Under the pieces are notes generated by a model. That model made no database searches. It saw only the letters and a program-made list of their open reading frames with translations, and was not told the origin of the DNA. Below are positions 33,178 to 44,126 of a DNA stretch of 64,000 bases, piece by piece. A program made the translations under genes and the position numbers. Numbering within the stretch: position 1 is the first letter of the stretch; every line of letters begins with the position of its first letter. Source of the DNA: Stereocaulon alpinum (Eukaryota; Ascomycota; Lecanoromycetes; Lecanorales; Stereocaulaceae); NCBI GenBank assembly GCA_018257865.1, contig JAEUBA010000010.1, forward strand, positions 186,001-250,000. The letters are read 5' to 3'.

Positions 33178-34305
33178 ATGCTACCCAAGCTCCGCGCAGC
33201 AGCATGCCATGTGTCGCCGATCTTTCTCAACGCTCAGGCCACAACAGACAAATGCATATCCTTAATCCACCGCGTATCCCGCGCCAAAGCAAATCTTGTC
33301 GTGTTCCCCGAGACATACATTCCCGCCTTCCCTGTCTGGAGCGCCCTTCTCGCTCCAACAGAAACCCATGACTTCTTCCATCGCATGGCCCAAGAGTCTA
33401 TCCACGCTGATGGCGAGCATGTCAATGCCATTAGAAAGGCAGCAAAAGACACCGGTACGGTTGTCAGTCTAGGGTTTTCGGAGAAGGCTCGATATAGCAC
33501 TGCGACTTTATACAATTCTAATTTAGTCATCGGCTCGGACGGTGAAGTACTTGTGCATCATCGAAAACTAATGCCTACGTTCTTCGAGAAGCTAACATGG
33601 GCTCCTGGCGATGGCCACGGCCTTCGCGTCGCTGACACCGCGTTCGGCAAAATAGGAGCGCTTATCTGTGGCGAAAATACAAATCCACTAGCCAGATACG
33701 CACTCATGGCTATGGGCGAACAAGTGCATATATCCACCTGGCCTGCGATCTGGCCAACGCGGCAGACCACTTCACCGGCTCCTGATAAAAAGACCGGATC
33801 ACAGCAAAGAAAGCAAGGCCTAAACTACGACAACATCACAGCCAACAAAACACGAGTAGCAGCCCACTCCTTCGAAGCAAAATGCTTCGGCATCTCATGC
33901 GCCGCCCACTTCAGCCCCTCAGTCCGTCACGCCCTCCTATCCCTTATCAAGAATCCCGATGACTCCCTCACCTCTACCCTAAACAACCCCTCCCAAGCAC
34001 CAACCTTCTTCGTAAACCCTACAGGCGCACCTCACCCCTCTTTCACCATCGACGATGAGACAGGGGAAAGTAAGGCGATGGAGATGTTGCAGGGCGAGGA
34101 GGGGATCCTGTATGCGGATATGGATCTGGAAGAGTGTGTGGAGGGGAAACAGTATCATGATGTTGTGGGTGGGTATCAGCGCTTAGATGTTTTTGAGCTT
34201 AGAATTGATAGAGCGAGGAGGGAGCCTATTTGCATCGTCGAAGACGAGAAAGATTATACGACGAGAATTAGAAAGCACGAGATGAATCGTAAGCGTTTGT
34301 CATGA
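33178..34305 (+). CDS. Nitrilase / cyanide hydratase-type carbon-nitrogen hydrolase
   Basis: 375 aa, single exon, start at MLPKLRAAACHVSP; an upstream in-frame Met at 33055 would add 41 poorly ordered residues. The catalytic triad of the nitrilase superfamily is present: Glu45 in LVVFPETYIPAFPVW, Lys130 in VLVHHRKLMPTF and the nucleophile Cys164 in IGALICGENTNPLARYALMA. These contexts are those of branch 1 nitrilases, which hydrolyse R-CN to acid and ammonia; fungal relatives include cyanide hydratases and arylacetonitrilases. There is an insertion of charged residues after WPAIWP (about residues 198-215) and a long acidic C-terminal tail. It follows the DUF1479 gene on the same strand. Substrate cannot be told from sequence. 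Confidence 0.92.
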   Translation: MLPKLRAAACHVSPIFLNAQATTDKCISLIHRVSRAKANLVVFPETYIPAFPVWSALLAPTETHDFFHRMAQESIHADGEHVNAIRKAAKDTGTVVSLGFSEKARYSTATLYNSNLVIGSDGEVLVHHRKLMPTFFEKLTWAPGDGHGLRVADTAFGKIGALICGENTNPLARYALMAMGEQVHISTWPAIWPTRQTTSPAPDKKTGSQQRKQGLNYDNITANKTRVAAHSFEAKCFGISCAAHFSPSVRHALLSLIKNPDDSLTSTLNNPSQAPTFFVNPTGAPHPSFTIDDETGESKAMEMLQGEEGILYADMDLEECVEGKQYHDVVGGYQRLDVFELRIDRARREPICIVEDEKDYTTRIRKHEMNRKRLS

Positions 34306-34905
34306 TTTGCCAATCAGAACACTGAGTCTGACATTCGCTCGTTTCGTTTCGTATGCAGACTCCTTTCCACTCCATCCTGCCTGCTCAATCACAGACTTCA
34401 GTCCCCCCCCAATCTTCCCCCCACAACCCCCAACATCCTTTCCAACACGCTTCCACTCAACCAGCCCGTCCCCTTTCTCTCCTCCCACACATTACCATCC
34501 CTCAACACTTACCCCCCGCACTGATTCCCTAAAAACAACCCACTACCCTCCTTCCAATTCCCCAAATTCGCCCTGGCCCCTTTTGAACATCTTGCGCCAA
34601 GAGACTGGAAGGTATTAATTTGTGGCTTAGCATCCACGAATCCTGGTTGTTGGGGAAAGGGGTTGGGTACGGGCAGGAGGGTTGATGTGGATGGCTAGGT
34701 TAGCGTGGTGGGCGTCAGTTTCGCTGCAATTAGGCTATTCTATCTTTATCTGAGAGTGTCGTTGTCTCTGGCGCATATATTGTTTCTCATATCGGGATGG
34801 GAAAGAGGCGATATCACTCTTATGAAGTGTAGAATTGAACCGTACGTGCTGAACATGCTCAACAAGGCGCCATGTCTCTAAGCATCCCACTCATACCTCT
34901 CCATC
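34306..34905. other. Convergent 3' region, pyrimidine-rich
   Basis: 600 bp between the nitrilase and GNAT genes. A strongly C/T-rich plus strand at about 34390-34560 produces long chance frames. No gene called. Confidence 0.5.
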
Positions 34906-36536
34906 TCATCCAGCAGCACCCCTCCTAACCATCTCCACCGCCCTCTCCACAACCCCCTTCTCCCCACCCCACTCCCCCAATTCAACCTCCACACACCCGA
35001 CCTCCGCGAATCCAAATCTCCTATACAACCCCTCCCCCTCTTTGGAGGCATCAAGCCAACACTCCCACCCCTCCGCATCCGCCCTCTCAAGCCCCCAACT
35101 CAGCAAGCGTCTCCCGACACCTTTCCTTTGCCACTGCGGTAACACAGCTAGTTCCTGGACGAGAACATAGGGCTTTCCTTTCATGTATCGCTCTTGATTT
35201 TCATGCATCTTTCCGAAGAATGCGTCGACGAGGGTATGGTTGGCACATGGATGCCAGCGCATGAATTGAGGGCGGAGAGAGGGCGTAGGGCAGATGTGGA
35301 AGAGCGCGAATGCTATTGTTTTATTGGTGGATGGGATGAAGGCTTTGAGGTAGTGGGATGTTGGGTCTGTGAGTGAGTTCTCGATGAAGGACGTGGTTCT
35401 ATGGGAGGGGTCGAGTGTGGAGGGGACGTCTTTGAAGATAAGGGGGAAGATGGAGGTTGCTTTCGAGGCTTCTGGGGATAGAGGGATTTGAGGGGAGGGG
35501 TCTGGGGTGAAGGCTGTATTTCCGATTTGATCGAAGGTGGTGAAATCTGCGTTTGTGAGGACTGGGGAGATGGCGATTTCGTTGGGCGAGATGGAGGCAC
35601 GCTTGGTGGGGCGGATGAGAATTGTGTGTTCTTGGACGTGGTCGCGGCCCCAGCGGTGGAGGTCGACTGTCATGATATCTACCTTTTGAAAGCCATATCC
35701 AAGGTACAGAGGCAGGGCCTTTGGTGTCGATTCGACATATGTGGGAAGTAGATGGGCGTCGGCGAGTGCAAGGCCCCATTGTATCAATTTGGAAGCTGCG
35801 CCCATTCGACGGTGGTTGAGGGAGGTGCAGAGGGATGCGAGGACTTGGATGAAAGAAATGAGCATGGTAATGATAATGAACTCCAGATCTCGGGAGGGTA
35901 TAGGTAGATATAAGACTATGCTTTGATGTAGGAGACATGAAAGATGACATGCTGCTGGTGATCGAAAGATCAAAGACAACAGCCAACGGACAAGAACATG
36001 GCCAACATTCCTCTTTATAGCGAGAAGAGATCGTAAAATATAGGAACGTAAATAAGTAGGGAAATGTACTTACAAGCATACCTCTTCTTTCCCATGATAT
36101 CCTCCCTCTTCTTTCTCCCCATCTCCACCAATGCCTTAAGAGCCTCATGATGCGCATCAGGCGGCCAGCTTGCATAGTATGCTCCACCTTCATCTCTCCT
36201 TCTGTCTCCTCCCACGCCCTCTTCTGCAACCCCTTCTACCTCTGGCGTAACAAAGAAGTTCCACATAGCATAGCTGACGATCTCACCCTTCGCCTTCCCA
36301 TCGTCCCCATAGGCATCTTTTCCATCGGGTATATCCCTGACGATAACATGCCGAGAAGTACTGTTGGGATCCCGCATATCCTTCTCATCTTGCTCGACCA
36401 GGTGCGCGATCGAAGTCTCAGAGGCGCCGTTTGGGAAGAGGAGTGAGCCTGTGGTTGTGACTGCCTCGACGGAGAGGGAAAGGCAGTGGACTGAGGGAAG
36501 ATTATGGAGGAGAACTGGAGAGACGACGAGTGGCAT
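34906..36536 (-). CDS. Protein with two tandem GNAT acetyltransferase domains
   Basis: Model complement(join(34906..35843,36074..36536)), 466 aa. The first GNAT begins MPLVVSPVLLHNLPSVHCLS, continues SYAMWNFFVTPEVEG and, across the intron, reaches FLASLCTSLNHRRMGAASKL then PLYLGYGFQKVD: an acetyl-CoA loop R/Q-x-x-G-x-G/A in degenerate form (RRMGAAS) and the conserved YxxxGF tail. A second unit follows with VQELAVLPQWQRKGVGRRLL (canonical QRKGVG), WECWLDASKEGEGLYRRFGF and a C-terminal Val/Glu strand. Such double GNATs occur in fungi, often with one inactive half. Substrate unknown; amines or protein N-termini are possible. The 230 nt intron is long for this window, so its acceptor is tentative. 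Confidence 0.8.
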
Positions 36537-37315
36537 GGTTTAATCCTTCGGTCTAGTATGTGGTTGAAGAGGAGCGCTGCACGATCTAGGTGGATATGGC
36601 AGCGGTCAACAGCGCCTTACTGCGTTTGCCCCATTGGAGGTTCCTTCTGGCCCGCGAAGGTCCTGACATTGGCACATCTGTTAAGCTCTTTCAGCGAGCG
36701 GCATAATGAGCACTGCTAATGCAGTATCACGACTCAGAGTTGACTGCTCCGAACCCGTATATGCAGCTACCACCTGCATGGGTGCGACGCTTGTCATCGG
36801 GACTACGCCTGGATTGGAAGGGATCTGTGCTCAAAATGAGTGATGATATGTGTAGATAGAAGATCATCTATCGGTGGGGAAACTGGACGTGCTCTCCACG
36901 GAGGACCGACGGGAGTCCTTGAAGGGTCCTCCCCAGCGGTCCCTTAGCTCAGGAGCGTCTTTCGGGCCGCAGGGACCGAACTTGGGGTACGCTTTAAGCG
37001 ACACATTTAGTGGCTATGGCCGACTATCACTGTAGGTCAATTACTGCAAGGTGATTACAGTACTTGGTAGGACTTCAAGCTAGGAAATTTTAGAGCCATA
37101 TCACCGATCAGGTCATTTCATCTCACAGCTTTCCCATCCTCGATCTAGTAGGCTTCCGGATTTGACATGCCTTCCACATGTACTCTGAGGCTGTGTGTTC
37201 CTTGCCCAACATATGAAAGAGGCACAGTTCTCAGCTTAAATGGAAGGATTGTTTCAAGTACAAGCATGTCCTGCAATTCTCTGTTCTCGGTTTGTGATCA
37301 TCTGGCTTCGCCAAA
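36537..37315. other. Upstream region of the GNAT gene with two hairpins
   Basis: No coding sequence. It contains the two inverted repeats listed at 36900-36978. Confidence 0.5.
36900..36978. repeat. Two adjacent perfect 8 bp inverted repeats
   Basis: GGAGGACC (36900-36907) pairs with GGTCCTCC (36925-36932), and CGGTCCCT (36937-36944) pairs with AGGGACCG (36971-36978). Two G/C-rich stems 4 bp apart could form consecutive hairpins in DNA or RNA. No tRNA cloverleaf fits. Confidence 0.5.
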
Positions 37316-39970
37316 ATGGCAACAAAACAATTGAAGGAGATACAAGGGCTACTCAAAGCCCATATTATCGTCTTCGACGGTCCTGTAGAACCAGAACAGT
37401 GGCCATCCACACATGCGACGTTATATAAGAACATCAAACGGGCTGGTAATACGCGATACAATGAATACAAAGACCTCAGGAAGGCCAGAGCTGCCGATGA
37501 ACCTTGGGGGGCCTATGCCATCCAATGAGCTGACAGCCTCGTCAAGACAGCAAAACGATGTCACTCCGAAGCTCGTAACGAGGCTGGGTGGGGGCTAGCA
37601 ATAGAGCCTAGGTGTTTTCTCGCTTTACTATCGAAGTTGCTTGGTAACTTACAACGAGATATGAGTTCTTCGCTGGATGTTCTGATCATCGAAGTCCGAC
37701 ATGTCGAGCAAGACTCTGGAGGTCAGAGATTGAAGCAGAAGTGAAGAGTAATACTATAGGAGGCCGTTCATTGAAAGGACGTCAGAAGCGCCCGCGAGCC
37801 TGCCAGTGTGGGCCCAGTAGCCGCCAACAGGACTTGTTAGTGCATCTAGCTAAAGCCAAGGATTTGGGCAATGATAACCTGGCTTTCCAGTAACGACCCC
37901 GGCTTGAAGCCTCTCATCTCTGACCGCGCAGAGGAACGGGTGCTTCACGATGAGATTGTGACGATGCAATTGCCCAAAAGAGACCATCCGGATCGAGTCT
38001 ATGGCCTGAGAGAGACCACAAGATTCAGTAGGGTCTTATCCTCCCAATGCAGAGCCTCAAATGATCGACCTATCCGAGAAGCGCTCAAACTAAGCCTCTT
38101 CCGAATTGCAAACAATCCGCTGCTCTTCCCATTCCTTGTGCTCGAAGCAAAATCGGAAAGGGGGTACTGCTGGGACTGGATCGAGACACAGACCGCGTTC
38201 TCCATACGAACTCTTTTACAACTACAGGAGGATCTGCAGAATTACTAGGATCCAGAATTGTCCTGGGAGGATGGCCCTTTGGTCTGGTTCTTGGCTAGTA
38301 AAGGAGAGGAATGGCGAGTAGCTGCAAGCTTCATTGAGAGATCTTCCAAAGGTTCAACATATGTATAGACCTCCCATAACGTACTCGATTGCGGTATTTG
38401 CATATAGACTAACATGTCTCTTCAGCGTACAATTGAACTTTGGGGCGGAAGGTTGGTAACGAACGATGGAGCCATCTAGCTCCTCCTTATCAAATGACCA
38501 TTTTTTGACTGGGCTCGAGACATTTATAGAGAGGCAATACTCCATCATCTGAATTTGCTTTCTCATACGGATCCCAACGAAACCTCCACCAAGTACAATG
38601 ACAGTGACATCTTCTCAATAGCAAACCGTTTATCATCATGGATAAACGGCATCCCGTCTATGGGTCCAGCAGATGCTATGGCCCCTGAAACTTTCGAAGA
38701 GACTTTGGAAGATATACGGCCTTTTCGTAATATGGATTCGCCGTATGGTGTTCTTCGCCATTCAGGGTTCATCGACTCTGAATTCCTTGGGTTACATATC
38801 ACTTGTGATAGTCTCTAGACGCTGTTATTGTCTTGTGTTAGTCTAGTGGAGACATATATCTATGCTTGTAAGCTCTTGAAAGCGCTTCTGAATAGCAATT
38901 CGTTGTCACTCACAGAAGGAACATTGAACGAGCTTGAAGAATTATGGACTGGAGCAGCATCTCCCTTGCAGAACGCTTTGCCTTCGAACACCGAGTTCGT
39001 GGTCAGAATGTTCCTCAAATCATGGCTTACGGATGATTGGGATCAAGTCAGAGAGTTAGCCTACATTGGTATGTCTAGGAACGATCTGGACCTTCTCATA
39101 AAGATTTCAGGATTGAAGACACATTTCAAGGATTTTGGCTTTTCGTGCGACGCCGAGTCTGTCATCGATATTTTCAAGAACTACCGGCGGAGTTCGCCTA
39201 GAGAGAGCCTAGAGGCAGCAATATCGCGTGCTACTTTCTCTTTGGAGATGCCAACGGATGAATACCTTGACGATGATATAATGACAGCATTTGACGATGA
39301 GTCAGACGATGATTCAATGACAGCATATGACGGTGACTCAGACGATCAATTAATGATAACAAATGACGACAATTCCTCCCTGATGGACACGAACCGACCT
39401 AAGCCGATATTGATACGAGGTGATGAACGAGACGAAGCCTATGACATCATTCACGAGGTGTACAGAAAGCACAAGATTGGTTTGCGGGACGTCAAAGAGC
39501 CTTTCATTCGCAAGTCTACTCGACTTGATGGGCCGCTATTGATCGATTGTCCAGAAAGCCGGCGTGCTGACAACGTCTACGTCTTCACCTCAAACGTTGG
39601 AGGATCGTTCGTGTATTACAGCGGCAGCGGTAGACATTACACTAGCCCCAGATCGGAGTACAGGTTCATCGTTGTCGTCGCAGAATCCACCGAGTCTGAA
39701 TTCTCCGAACCTCCAGTTGAGGTTTGCTTCTTCATGGCCTCCGGCGATCCAGTACTGCCAATGGCGTCAGATGTGATGCAAGCTCTTCGTGAGACCCTCA
39801 GGACGGAACGACCGGTTTATAAGACTTTGCTCTATGCCAAACCCCAACTTGCAGGCGAACGGAATCCGTGCAGACCATACGGCGGCCCCCTAACACTCCA
39901 GCAGCGCGAGAAGATTCAAAGATGGATCGATCATCTGTGCAAAAAGACTGGCTGCTCCCCATCGACTTGA
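37316..39970 (+). pseudogene. Decayed DUF7924-like (PD-(D/E)XK-like) fungal gene
   Basis: One plus-strand frame is protein-like from 37316 to 39970 but broken by stops at 37526 (TGA), 37742 (TGA), 38246 (TAG), several between about 38365 and 38500, and 38816 (TAG). Between them: RAGNTRYNEYKDLRKARAAD, RCHSEARNEAGWGLAIEPR, PDRVYGLRETTRFSRVL, NPLLFPFLVLEAKSERG, ETQTAFSIRTLLQLQEDL, WEDGPLVWFLASKGEEWRVA, LWGGR and PFFDWARDIYREAI. The PLLFPFLVLEAKS ... QTAFPIRTLL pattern is that of the fungal DUF7924-type proteins, whose E-x-K core resembles a nuclease fold. The last 380 codons (38828-39970) are open, with an acidic Asp-rich repeat near 39265-39370. Family name is from memory. Confidence 0.65.
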
Positions 39971-40483
39971 GTTGGGGTAGGCAAGAGTAGCATTTGGTGT
40001 GATCCTAGTCGTGGTACATATTCATATAACAGAAGAAAAGCAGACCTTTCGCAGTGAGGAGAAGCGCAATTTCCGGAAATAAAAGCTTCAGCTATGCATC
40101 TGAACGTGATTCAGAGATAAACAGTTGTCAATGGCGCCTGCAATTGATCGTATCACATCTCATAACCCTCAATGTTCTCGACCAGCTAGCAACCGATGAA
40201 AGGGGCCCACCCCAGATGCTTCTAGACAGTAGTAGTGACAGAGTAATACCGCCATACCCAATAAGCATTCCCATAAAACACCCACTCCCCAAAATACGCA
40301 TAAGAAAACCCTCAACATGATCCCCTCACACAAAACTCCCCTTCCAAACCCCAACCTCCCAAAACCCCCCCAACCCCAATTCCCCCGGATAAACCCCGGC
40401 CCACCTTCCACACTCAGCCCTACCGCCAACTCCCTCCCACAAAAAACCCACCTCCCTCCCTCCCTCTTCCTACCCAAGCACCC
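39971..40483. other. No gene recognised
   Basis: C-rich plus strand (40260-40480) yields long chance frames on both strands. Confidence 0.45.
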
Positions 40484-40816
40484 TCACCACCACCGCTGCG
40501 TTTCTTTGCTCACAAACAGATACCCGCTCACCCAGCCAGCAAACCCTTCACCGGCAAGCTGCGCTGAAGCATCCGTATCCCCGTTCCCTAAAAAGTTCGG
40601 ATCCACGCAAATGAGAAATTCGGAGTAATCTCCACCCACAACACCGTATATCCAATATACAGTGTACAGCCCGCAAGGGCCCGCCGCGAAAGCGGCTGCA
40701 ACTGGTATCAGAAATCGCAGGACGCTTTTGTACCTTTGCCCCTTTTTGGGGCGGGGGGTAAAAGTGGTCCTATGGGAGAGCCGTTGCGGAGATTGTGTGT
40801 CCCCTAGGGATGACAC
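40484..40816 (-). CDS. Possible small membrane protein, doubtful
   Basis: 110 aa. A polar basic N-terminus (KKGQRYKSVLR) precedes a hydrophobic stretch, FLIPVAAAFAAGPCGLYTVY then WIYGVV, that could be one membrane helix, followed by an acidic region. No family recognised. The region has skewed composition, which favours long chance frames, so this is a weak call. Confidence 0.3.
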   Translation of the reverse strand: MSSLGDTQSPQRLSHRTTFTPRPKKGQRYKSVLRFLIPVAAAFAAGPCGLYTVYWIYGVVGGDYSEFLICVDPNFLGNGDTDASAQLAGEGFAGWVSGYLFVSKETQRWW

Positions 40817-41836
40817 TTTAGTGCAATACGCAGCGTGTCGAGCTGGACCTTTGGGGAAACTTGAGGGGAAGGCGAGGCATAATTCGATTCCGATTACTTT
40901 GGTGGGGAGGGTGCTTCATCTATACTTTTTGGCAGGTGCGTGGTATTTTTGATTTTTCTTTTTGGCTGGGGAAAGGGGAGGGGAGGAGGGGTGGGGATAC
41001 TGCTGATTTGTTGTGAGAGGTTTTTAGGTGGACGATGGTGGGGTGGGGGATGAGGTGGGAGGTGGTGAGTTCATGTGGCGGCTACGGTTGAGAAGCAGGT
41101 TACTGACTCTGTGCAGGTGTGCGAAATTTGATGAGCAGGCGGGCATTGGAAGATATGGAGGTCCGGGACGGAGGAGTAAGAGAGACTGGAGGAGTTACAT
41201 GGGGTTTTTGGCCGTCGTTATACAAGGGGAAGCTGTCTACTCCATTGGTCATAGGAGCGAGGATACGGCTGAGATGTATGCGTGGACTAAGGTGCAACCA
41301 AGCATCAAAAGTGGATCGGCCGATATCAAGGTCACCTAGGATCCCGTCAAGTCCTACGTTGAGACATGCCTACTTCTCAAGGACAGTCCCGAGCCAGATC
41401 GTACTGTAAGAGCCATAGATTAATTATTACCAAATCCAGTCTGAACATTGTTCGTGATTAGCGAAAATCCGAACAGAGCGCTAGCTACATCGGCGAGTAT
41501 TTGAAGTTTTGAACATATTCAAGATGCCTAGATGACACGGACCGCGCTGAATAGGTATCGTCTCCATTATCACCACTTTTCATTACGCCTGCTCAGCCGC
41601 TTCGTACGCCCGACAGCGGCGGAGGTATGATGGGAACACTCTGGAGCAACACCAGGCGCATCCTCTTTTTACCCAACTTTCATAGTGTTACAGCCTTCCC
41701 GGGTGTTGTGTAAGAAGCCAAGTGTGAGAAGCCGAGATAGGAAAGCTGCTCTACAATTCCATGACGCCTTGCTCCCTAGCATGGATCCATTAAGCTCATT
41801 CTGATAGTACAGTGTCCATACTTGGCACTGACTAGA
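40817..41836. other. No gene recognised
   Basis: About 1 kb downstream of RAX1. G-rich plus strand at 40960-41080; several short frames, none supported. Confidence 0.45.
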
Positions 41837-43127
41837 TTAGAGTCGGTGTCCTGGAACGAAGATGAAGAGCACAATGAGGCATACACCAATAAGCACGGTA
41901 ACCAACAGCACCATTATGGCACGCTTGTTCATGAGCTTGCGGATGTAGGGTTCCCTGATGCGAGCCCAGTTCATGAAGGTATACTCGCTAAGGCCAGCGA
42001 GGGCGAGGACCGGATCGATACCGTATTGCTGCGACGAAAGTGCGTAGACGCCGATGGTGAATGGGAGGATGAGCTACATCACCCAGCGATATTAGCTGTG
42101 GTCAATGACGGTCCAAATGATAGACTTACCCAACAGCGAATATGTTTGGGCTTATTGAGAAGAATGCAAGCAAAGCCTGCCCAGAAGGCACCGAAAATGG
42201 CAAGCAGTCCTAGACATAATCGCAGAAAGGAGCTTGGTGGCACCAAGTTCCCGAGCGCCTTCGCACGAAGGAAACCTGGGAACGCGTCGCGTTCCATAGC
42301 TTGAAAAGTGTAGTCTTTTGCCGCGTCGAAAACCTCAGGATCATCACGACCCTCCTCTTCAATGGAGGTCGTGATATCGGTAAGGATACCTTGGGGTAGG
42401 ATGATCTCTCGCTCGGAGCCGGGTAAAAGGAAGGTATACAGGATCTTCTCTGCGCTCGCCCTGATGTCTTCTCTTGCCACGGTGTGCGCTGGCGAGTTCG
42501 AGTTGGTTCGGCCTGGTGAGCCATTGGTCATGAAGCTGGGCCTTGGTGGACGTTCTCTATCCGTCCCATTCGAAGGTCGGTCTCCAGACCCTCGTAGCCG
42601 TGATTGCTGCGAGCCTAAGCTGTCATGGGGTGAATGATTTGTCCCATTGCCATTGTCTGTCCGCAGGTAGGCCGAGAGTTGTTGATCTCGCATCTTTTCA
42701 TCACCATTGAGGTTTGTTGACGGGCCGGACGGGTCGTTCATCTCACCCATCTGGTCCAGTATGTATGAAGATCTTTTCGAGCCTGGCTTTTCCAAGTCTG
42801 GCGTTTCAACGAGTACTGAGCGGCGTAGTTCTCGGACATAGTGCCGGCAAAGGGACATGTGTTGAGAAACATCGAGCCTAGAGTGGTAAGATTAGCACAG
42901 CAAGATCAACACGCAGGAACGCAATCTTAGTCTCCTCTGTAGCACAGGGAAGCGTACCAGAAATCCAGGTAGTCAACTGATCTTTGCTGATCTCGCATGT
43001 ATATGTAGAACGAGAAGAGGTCCACAGGCGCAAGAGTTTGTCGGCTGAGGACCTCAAAAAGAGTGGGCAGTCGGTTCCGATTCAGGTCCGGATGGGGCGA
43101 GGGCGTGTCCATCATAGATTGTGACAT
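41837..43127 (-). CDS. RAX1: Rax1-type RGS and membrane protein
   Basis: Model complement(join(41837..42073,42130..42877,42958..43127)), 384 aa. The N-terminal RGS-like domain reads LPTLFEVLSRQTLAPVDLFS then YLDFWLDVSQHMSLCRHYVR, is split by a low-complexity linker, and resumes with ILYTFLLPGSEREIILP and FDAAKDYTFQAMERDAFPGF. Three hydrophobic segments follow (FLRLCLGLLAIFGAFWAGFA; LILPFTIGVYAL; IMVLLVTVLIGVCLIVLFIF). This RGS-plus-membrane layout is that of yeast Rax1, which with Rax2 marks bud/polarity sites; in filamentous fungi it is linked to polarised growth. Introns of 80 and 56 nt join FW|LD and CW|LI cleanly. The ATG at 43127 gives MSQSMMDT; a Met at 43166 is an alternative. Confidence 0.85.
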
Positions 43128-44126
43128 GGTGAAGACGATTCGGCTGCTGAGGATGGAGGAACACAATGTCGCTTAAGATAACGCTGAGCTGCTGGTAAGT
43201 CCGAAGATTATTGTCGCTTGAGTTATAAAGACTTCATCATCCCTTTCAGGTAACACAAGTACAATGTTGGCGTTGCTGTCAGCTATAACCCCCCCTTATG
43301 GATCAAAAGACTTTACGGCGAGGTCAATGAATAGTAAACAATGTTGCATGAACTGGACTATTCAATGCGACCGGCAGTGGAGGAGAGAGATGTCGTTGAC
43401 CGTGCATGGCTGTAGATCATGGTAGCCATGAGCTTGCGGCTAATTTCCTACGCCAAGAAACTCAATCTGGCTAGTGTCCAATCAAACCTTCATGACCGCT
43501 AACTTCCTAGCTGCTTGAGGAACACACCAATGTATTTAAACACAGCTACGAAAATCTCCATATTCGAGCTTTCCAAGATGGCGCTGAGACGACTGCATCT
43601 CAAGAGCACCGACGCCGTCCAAGAGTCTATTCTACCGCTAAATCGCTAGCGGCATCAACAATCGTCAAGCTCCAAACTCCGTATATCCATGCTTTTGTCC
43701 CTTCATTCCAGATTGCCGGACGCCTTGCTTCTCATCCGCCCCTGTTAATGCTGGGCTAGTGCCATGTAATCCGTTCTCCACAACGCCATATGGCTCCAAT
43801 AGAAAGGGAACTATAACACAGTGTCGTGCTAGTATGCGCCAGGTCTAAAAATAATTAAGAGGCAGGCCATGAGCCCGCCCTTGCTTCGTAAAGAACTAGA
43901 AATGTAAGATGATCCACCTGAAAGTCGGCGGATGGAGTCGGGGTATAATGTTCCGGCGAGAGGGTTGCTAATACCAGGAAGAGGCGCAATGAGGAGTAAG
44001 TAATATATCTTTGATTCCAGGGCTTGACCGGTAGATATTCGCGCTCTAGTGGCAGGCATTGGTTGGTAGGCGGCTACACTTTTGTTCCTGAGCCATGAAG
44101 GGTCCGACTGGTACTGCTGAAGAGCT
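43128..44126. other. Intergenic between SLN1 3' end and RAX1 promoter
   Basis: About 1 kb. The open minus frame 43829-44335 overlaps SLN1 coding sequence in another frame and is a shadow. Nothing else recognised. Confidence 0.5.

Noticed and set aside
35399..36229. 276-codon minus ORF overlapping the GNAT gene
   Set aside because: It overlaps the GNAT exons in another frame and has no family similarity; the GNAT frame carries the conserved motifs.
40169..40477. Gly/Trp-rich 102-codon minus ORF
   Set aside because: Shadow of a C-rich plus strand with no domain; composition explains the open frame.
41822..42304. 160-codon plus ORF over RAX1
   Set aside because: Antisense to the RAX1 exons, which carry RGS and membrane segments with clean splice sites.
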